Part shown: positions 59,363-64,000 of the stretch, one piece after another
Layout of the letters: each line of letters opens with the position of its first letter
Numbering within the stretch: the stretch's first letter is position 1
Source: Chytridium lagenaria
Taxonomy: Eukaryota > Chytridiomycota > Chytridiomycetes > Chytridiales > Chytridiaceae
DNA: 64,000 bases
Assembly: GCA_025449115.1 (NCBI GenBank)
Contig: JAHLKC010000101.1
Span: 1-64,000 of the forward strand
Direction of reading: 5' to 3'
Notes under the pieces: model-generated
What the model saw: the letters and a program-made list of their open reading frames with translations, nothing else
What the model was told of the DNA's origin: nothing
The model's database searches: none
Program-made: the position numbers and the translations under genes

Positions 59363-59982
59363 CTGGAATCATTGACACCTCTCACAACTTGAACTTTTAT
59401 TATTCTCCTTTAAAATGTCTACGTTCATCGTTTCTTTATTCTCTCTTTTTATAACTCTCTTTTTATTCCTCTCTTTTATTTCGACGTTTTGTGTTTTTTT
59501 TTTCGGTTCCTTGTTTTTTTTTTATTCTTTTGCATGTGCGTTGTTTGTTTTAATTAGAATCCCGTTATTCTCTGAACTACTTTATTTACACTACTGTAGA
59601 GTGTCACCTGCTTTTTTGAGGGTTCAAAGCTTCTCTGATTCAATGCCTTTTTTTGTCGCTTCAATAGAGGTGGTCTATGTGCATATTCATCATTCGCGTT
59701 CTTTCTCTTTAAACACGCAGATGCGTTGTCATTAAAATGGTCGCGTATCATGTCCTGAACACTCTCATGTTTATGAAAAAAGTAAAGCAGAAAAAGAATG
59801 CAAAAGAGTAGTAGAAATGCAAAAACAACAACCCCCAAAAACAATGCAAAAAAGTTACATAAAGATAAACATACAGCAACGTCGAGACACACACCAAAAA
59901 AACAAACTCTCCATCACATCACATCACATCCAAAAAACAGCAATAAATAAACACATCATTCATAAAAGAAACGCATCAAATC
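59214..59982. other. intergenic between convergent genes
   Basis: Poly-T rich 3' sequence (59330-59540), then an A-rich 3' flank of the minus-strand gene. The hydrophobic open frame at 59415-59735 is translated poly-T and is not called. Confidence 0.5.
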
Positions 59983-61784
59983 TCAATCCTCAACCTCGGT
60001 TTCAACCTTGGTGAAGGCCCCCACTCTTCCTCCATCACATCCGTCACCCACAACAGTCGGGTCCAAAGATTGACTCCTCTTCCCACCAGACCCTGCAGGA
60101 CTGCTCCTCCCCGACACATCTTGTGCCGCTATCCCATCCACGAGACCGTGATGATCCCTCTTCTCTTCAGGACTACCCCTCCCCATCCCATCCGTGCCTC
60201 CCTCGTCAACCCCTCCCTCATCGACAATGCCGTTAAATCATGACTCTGCATCCCAGAACCACTCCTCCCAACCCCCTCCCGTTCTTCCCTCGTCGACAAT
60301 GAATCATTTCTCTTGATCCCTGCAGAACTACTCCTCCCCATCCCATCTCGTCCCTCCCTCGACCCACCACTGAATCATTACCCCTCATCCCAGAATTACT
60401 CCTCTTTGATATATCTTGTGCCTCTCTCCCGTCCACGAGACCGTGAGTATCCCTCTTCCTGCAGGACTACTCCTCCCCACTCCATCTCGTCCCTCCCTCA
60501 TCGTCTGTAAATCATGACTCTTCATCCCAGAACTACTCCTCCCCATCCTATCCCTCATCGACAATGAATCATTCCCCTTCATCCCAGAACCACCCCTCCC
60601 AACCTCCCTCATCGCCCACCCATCCCCATCCTCCCGACATTCCCCAAACTCATTTTTCGTATCTCCAAACTACTCTTCACCGTCCCCAACCTCTGATGAA
60701 ACCCCGGCGGAAGCATCTCATCCCGCACAAACGGCATCCCAGACCTACCCACTCCCGTTCCACCCTCATCCACCCTCACCCCTCCCAACGTCACATCCCT
60801 AACCCCTTCCCGTTCCATCCCATCTCCACGCCCTTTCCCCTTCCCATCCCCCCTCCTCCTCCTCCACAACACAAACACCATCATCCCCATAGCCACAACC
60901 GCCAAAACCCCCACCCCCATCACCCCCCCAACACAGCCCAAGCCTTCCCCCCTCTAAACCCAAACGCCGAAAACCCCACCCCACCAACCTCACCCCCACT
61001 CCCACCCGTCACACCCCAATCCCCCTTTGGCCTCGGCGTAGCAGCAGCAGGACTCCAAGTCCCACCCGTCACCGCCCCACCACTCCCAAAAGGCAACCTA
61101 ATCCCATCCAAAAACCTCGCAAAAGGTTCATCCTCCTCCAAATACTCCCTCCCCATCGCCCCATCACACTCGGATGAAAGCACAGGCTTAAACCCCGCAT
61201 TCACCACTAAAGGCGTCACACGTCTCGCCACCTCCAAATGCTCAACCGAAAGCTCATGCTGTAATGATATAAAAAGGAATACGGAGGTCCCCCTGGCATC
61301 CAATGAAGACCAAACATGGATCCATTGTTGATTGTTCCACGGAATCGTTCAACCGCATCACGGATATGCCGCCATGCTCCTCGAACAGTGGAGTTGGCGT
61401 CACCCGGTAGAATCGATGAGTCGTCAGCTAAAATTCCAATGCACCGCACGGAGACCAAGGGTGTAGATGATGGCGCGGAGGCGGTCATCCATATCCCCGT
61501 CTAAATCGGAACGTCAGCAACCATCCTTTCCACTGAAAAAAAATGAAACAGAGATTGAAAAAAAAGTTGGGAGGGGGGCACTCACATGGAAACCTAAAGT
61601 ATCTGGGATACCGTCCGATAACGCTTTTAACGGCAAGCATATTCCACACAATCTCAGACATGACCCTATCATTCGACAACATGGTCATTCGCGGTGCGTC
61701 CTACCGATTCCCAAAAAAAACTCAATTAGAATAAAATCTCTTATAAACGTAGAATAACGGTATGCACCCAAAAAAACAAAAAAA

Positions 61785-61816
<32 letters not shown>

Positions 61817-62545
61817 CAAAAAAAAAAAAAAAAATCTCACCAGGTATGAAGGCTAATCATCACGTAAATTACAAAAGATCCATTAGCGCTGGTGTTTTTT
61901 TCTTACGAGCAATGTTACTCACGCAATCTGATGTCCCTCATCATACACATCCTGCAACGACTTTGAAAACCCCGGATACCTAATCGCATTCGCCCCAATA
62001 ACAAAAAAGTCGCCTTGATCGAGTTATTCCTCAAAAACCCCAAAAACTGTTCCGTCATTCGAAACGGTCCATCATCAAACCTACACAAAAAACCTTTTAA
62101 AAAAAAAACGTATGAGAAATGGGGTCCTTACGAAAACGCCCACGTCCGCGGTTCATTACACATGTACATCTCTGACGTAGGGTTCCCATGACCCCATGGA
62201 AATACCGGATGCTGTGGGTCTACCGCTTCCGTAGGGTGTTCCGCGGGGGGTTGGAGGGATGTCGGGGATGGGGAATTCGGCTTTTTGTTGGGAGAGAAGA
62301 AAGTGGGTCCAGTCGGTGGAGATGGGGGGTCTGGGACTCTGGAGGTGGTGTCTTTGAAACGGGGTCGATGGTGTCGATGGGATCGCAGGCGGGAAGCGGG
62401 TGTCGATGCAGCTGAGGGGGGTGAGAAAATCTTGGAAAGATGGTGGTGGACTTACGACATCTTTGACGTTGATTCTTGAGAAGTGCGTCGATAGAGTGTT
62501 TGGTGTCGTATTCACTGAGGGTGGAGTTGAAAGAGCGTATCTCAA
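59983..62545 (-). CDS. chitin deacetylase-like protein 4 with transmembrane helix and long repeat-containing tail
   Basis: CE4 family: CIDTRFPPCDPIDTID, ISTDWTHFLLSQQKAEFP, CNEPRTWAFS, FDDGPFRMTEQFLGFL and the metal His pair LHTWTH. The last is split between a 12-bp microexon at 61841-61852 and the next exon at 61700. RYPRYFRFP and GDMDDRLR (motif 3) and LFISLQHELSVE (motif 5) are present. At motif 4 the sequence is HWNFSADDSS, displaced relative to the paralogs. Unlike them it continues past SECDGAMGREYLEEDEPFA with a real transmembrane helix (VLAVVAMGMMVFVLWRRRR) and roughly 300 further residues. These include repeats such as GRSSSGMKSHD, GRSGSGMQSHD and GRSSPAG, and end KVETEVED at 59983. 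The N-terminus is unclear: it lies in a 61-bp repeat and no signal peptide is seen. About seven one-base frame changes are needed. Confidence 0.7.
61774..61835. repeat. A-run / CAAAA simple repeat inside an intron
   Basis: (CAAAA)n flanked by long A runs on the plus strand. It fills the centre of the 140-bp intron (61701-61840) of the minus-strand deacetylase 4 gene. Confidence 0.85.
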
Positions 62546-62662
62546 TAGAGTCTTTTGTGTGGTTTCGTCTCTCTGCTGAGAGAGGAGTTGAGGGAGCGTA
62601 TCTTGAAGAGTCTTTGTTGTGGTTTCGTCTCTCGGCTGGGAGGAGTTGAAAGGACAGGTTTC
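62455..62662. repeat. 61-bp tandem repeat at the 5' end of deacetylase 4
   Basis: GGAGTTGAAAGAGCGTATCT at 62524 recurs as GGAGTTGAGGGAGCGTATCT at 62584 and partially at 62643, each followed by AGAGTCTTT and TGTGGTTTCGTCTCTC. A weaker unit lies near 62465. The unit length is not a multiple of three. Confidence 0.65.
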
Positions 62663-62762
62663 TTAAATGTGATGGTATGTTTTAATCCAACATGCAAACG
62701 AAAACAACAAGTCGAAGGCGGCTTTTCGTTGTTCCCATTCGACCCCCCCCCACACACACACT

Positions 62763-64000
62763 TGATGAGAACGACCAGGGATCCACTTCCGACTCACAAG
62801 GGGCAGGCTGAAGTTGAAGCGGTGAAATCCGCCTACGCCAACCACCCTGGCTGTTTCCACAGAGTTTGTCACCGTCCAGTCTTGCAGACAAGTTTGAAGG
62901 ATGATTTCTTTTGTGAGAAAATAGAGGATGTGGAAGGAACCACCTTTGATGAAACATGGTCGGCAATGGCATCATCAGCAGTATCAGCAGCAACTCAACC
63001 ACACCTCATATCCATCTCAAGCCTACCCCACCACGAGTACCATGACCCATCATTATACCACAACAGCATGGGCCTACAATCATCAGCAGGTCTTGGAGGA
63101 GGAGGCGGCCGATTACATGGACCTTGACGATGAGTTGTTCCAAGAGGAGCTTAGGAGAGAGTTGCAAGAGTTACGACAGGAATCAGGGAATACTTTGAAT
63201 GTGGAATGGGAGGAAAAACAGAAAGAGGGTGGGGCTTATGATCCTGCTGTGACGGCTATGGAGATCATTGTAATGGCTTTTCCTTGCTGTTTTTCTTTGA
63301 TTGATGCGTTGTTTTGACGGTTAATGGTTTTTGGTGGTTTTTTTTTCATGCGGTTTTTCTTTGATTGTTGCGTTGTTTTGACTTTTAATGGATTATGGTG
63401 GTGTTTCGATGTGGTAGAATCATGCCGAACAACAGGATACAATATTTGATGCCGTCATCGTCGTCGATACCAATTATCTCATTTCGCATCTCAGATTTAT
63501 CTCGCAACTATCGCAAGTCCTTGATGCGTCGATGCCATTAATGGTATATGCTCTTTTCACCTCCTTTGCTTCATTCTAATAACGTTGGAAAGCTGATGTA
63601 CATGTTCTTGGTATTATACAGATACCGACCATCGTCATTCGGGAACTGGATGGGTTAAAGGTATGATAATGTGTACTCTTGTTTTCTTTTTCCCTTCTGT
63701 GCGGCGGAATTATTTTCTCTTTCTCTTCTGTGCGGCGGTTTAGACTTAACTCTTTGGTTTTGCTGTTGTCTGAAGTCAAGACGAAAGCCTGCTGACAATG
63801 CGCCAGCCGAGACACTGGGAGAACAGGCTCGAAAGGCCATAGATTTCTTGTACCGTAGCTTGTTGAGCAAGAAGCCCTCCATAAGAGGACAGAGGTTGGA
63901 GGATCGGTTACCAGATTTGGATGTATTAAAGGTAGAGTTTCTTTTTCCTTTGTTTTTTGGGTGATTTCGTATTAAAACTTTTTACAGATGAGTAACGATG
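62763..64000 (+). CDS. Swt1-like PIN-domain endoribonuclease (5' part, runs off the window)
   Basis: The N-terminal region is low-complexity: HHQQYQQQLNHTSYPSQAYP, then AYNHQQVLEEEAADYMDL and an acidic coiled segment ELFQEELRRELQELRQE. The PIN domain follows in short exons: VVDTNYLISHLRFISQLSQV (first catalytic Asp in VVDTN), IPTIVIRELDGLK (near 63622-63660; conserved Glu of the PIN fold), then ARKAIDFLYRSLL and IRGQRLED (63777-63931). The last 11 bases (MSND) begin the next acidic motif. This order matches the Swt1 family, nuclear endoribonucleases in mRNA quality control. The start is uncertain: the first exon is interrupted near 62925-62930 and an upstream ATG at 62674 is also possible. 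Incomplete at the right edge. Confidence 0.7.

Noticed and set aside
59415..59735. Hydrophobic 106-codon plus-strand frame
   Set aside because: It is translated poly-T (Phe/Leu/Ser) in the 3' region of a gene, with no family or second copy.
1..64000. Transposons, integrated viruses, CRISPR arrays, tRNA or rRNA genes
   Set aside because: No reverse transcriptase, transposase, integrase or capsid motifs, no terminal repeats framing a gene, no regularly spaced palindromic repeats with unique spacers, and no cloverleaf with a T-loop consensus were seen by eye; a tRNA scan could still find one.

Overview
The window reads as nuclear DNA of a fungus, most likely a zoosporic (chytrid-type) fungus. 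Genes carry short GT-AG introns (about 40-140 bp), sit on both strands without operons, and encode fungal wall enzymes: four chitin deacetylase-like genes, with hydrophobic C-terminal tails or a C-terminal membrane segment. They also include a kinase-SH3-Sel1 protein, a fungal-type leucine-rich-repeat membrane protein, a ZIP metal transporter, a TM2 protein, ankyrin proteins and a Swt1-type PIN nuclease. The phylum is inferred from gene repertoire, not from a marker gene. No rRNA, tRNA, CRISPR or recognisable transposon was found.

Layout. 0.7-15.1 kb: three same-strand copies of a gene family I do not recognise, separated by repeat-rich DNA; a second, minus-strand family is collinear with the first two copies. 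16.7-20.9 kb: a beta-lactamase-like serine hydrolase, a TM2-domain membrane protein and a coiled-coil protein. 21.5-31.1 kb: three paralogous proteins with seven predicted membrane segments (one minus, two plus), the best candidate here for an unusual receptor-like system. 31.7-41.0 kb: LRR membrane protein, histidine-rich ZIP transporter, and a 5-kb kinase-SH3-Sel1 gene in which most Sel1 repeats have their own exon. 41.7-62.5 kb: four chitin deacetylase-like genes interspersed with ankyrin genes, a secreted 26-residue-repeat protein, and a coiled-coil/Cys4 protein. From 62.7 kb to the window edge: the start of a Swt1-like PIN nuclease.

Two patterns cut across the window. First, almost every long gene is interrupted by one-base gains or losses, often in homopolymers, while the conserved protein resumes in the next frame. 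This looks at least partly like uncorrected sequencing error, so 'broken' genes should not be called pseudogenes without reads. Second, tandem duplication is active at every scale: whole genes, exons, gene ends (six copies of the 3' end of one deacetylase) and short coding minisatellites.

Functionally, the second half is rich in cell-surface and wall-modifying proteins (deacetylases, LRR protein, secreted repeat protein, zinc uptake). The first half holds lineage-specific expanded families of unknown role.
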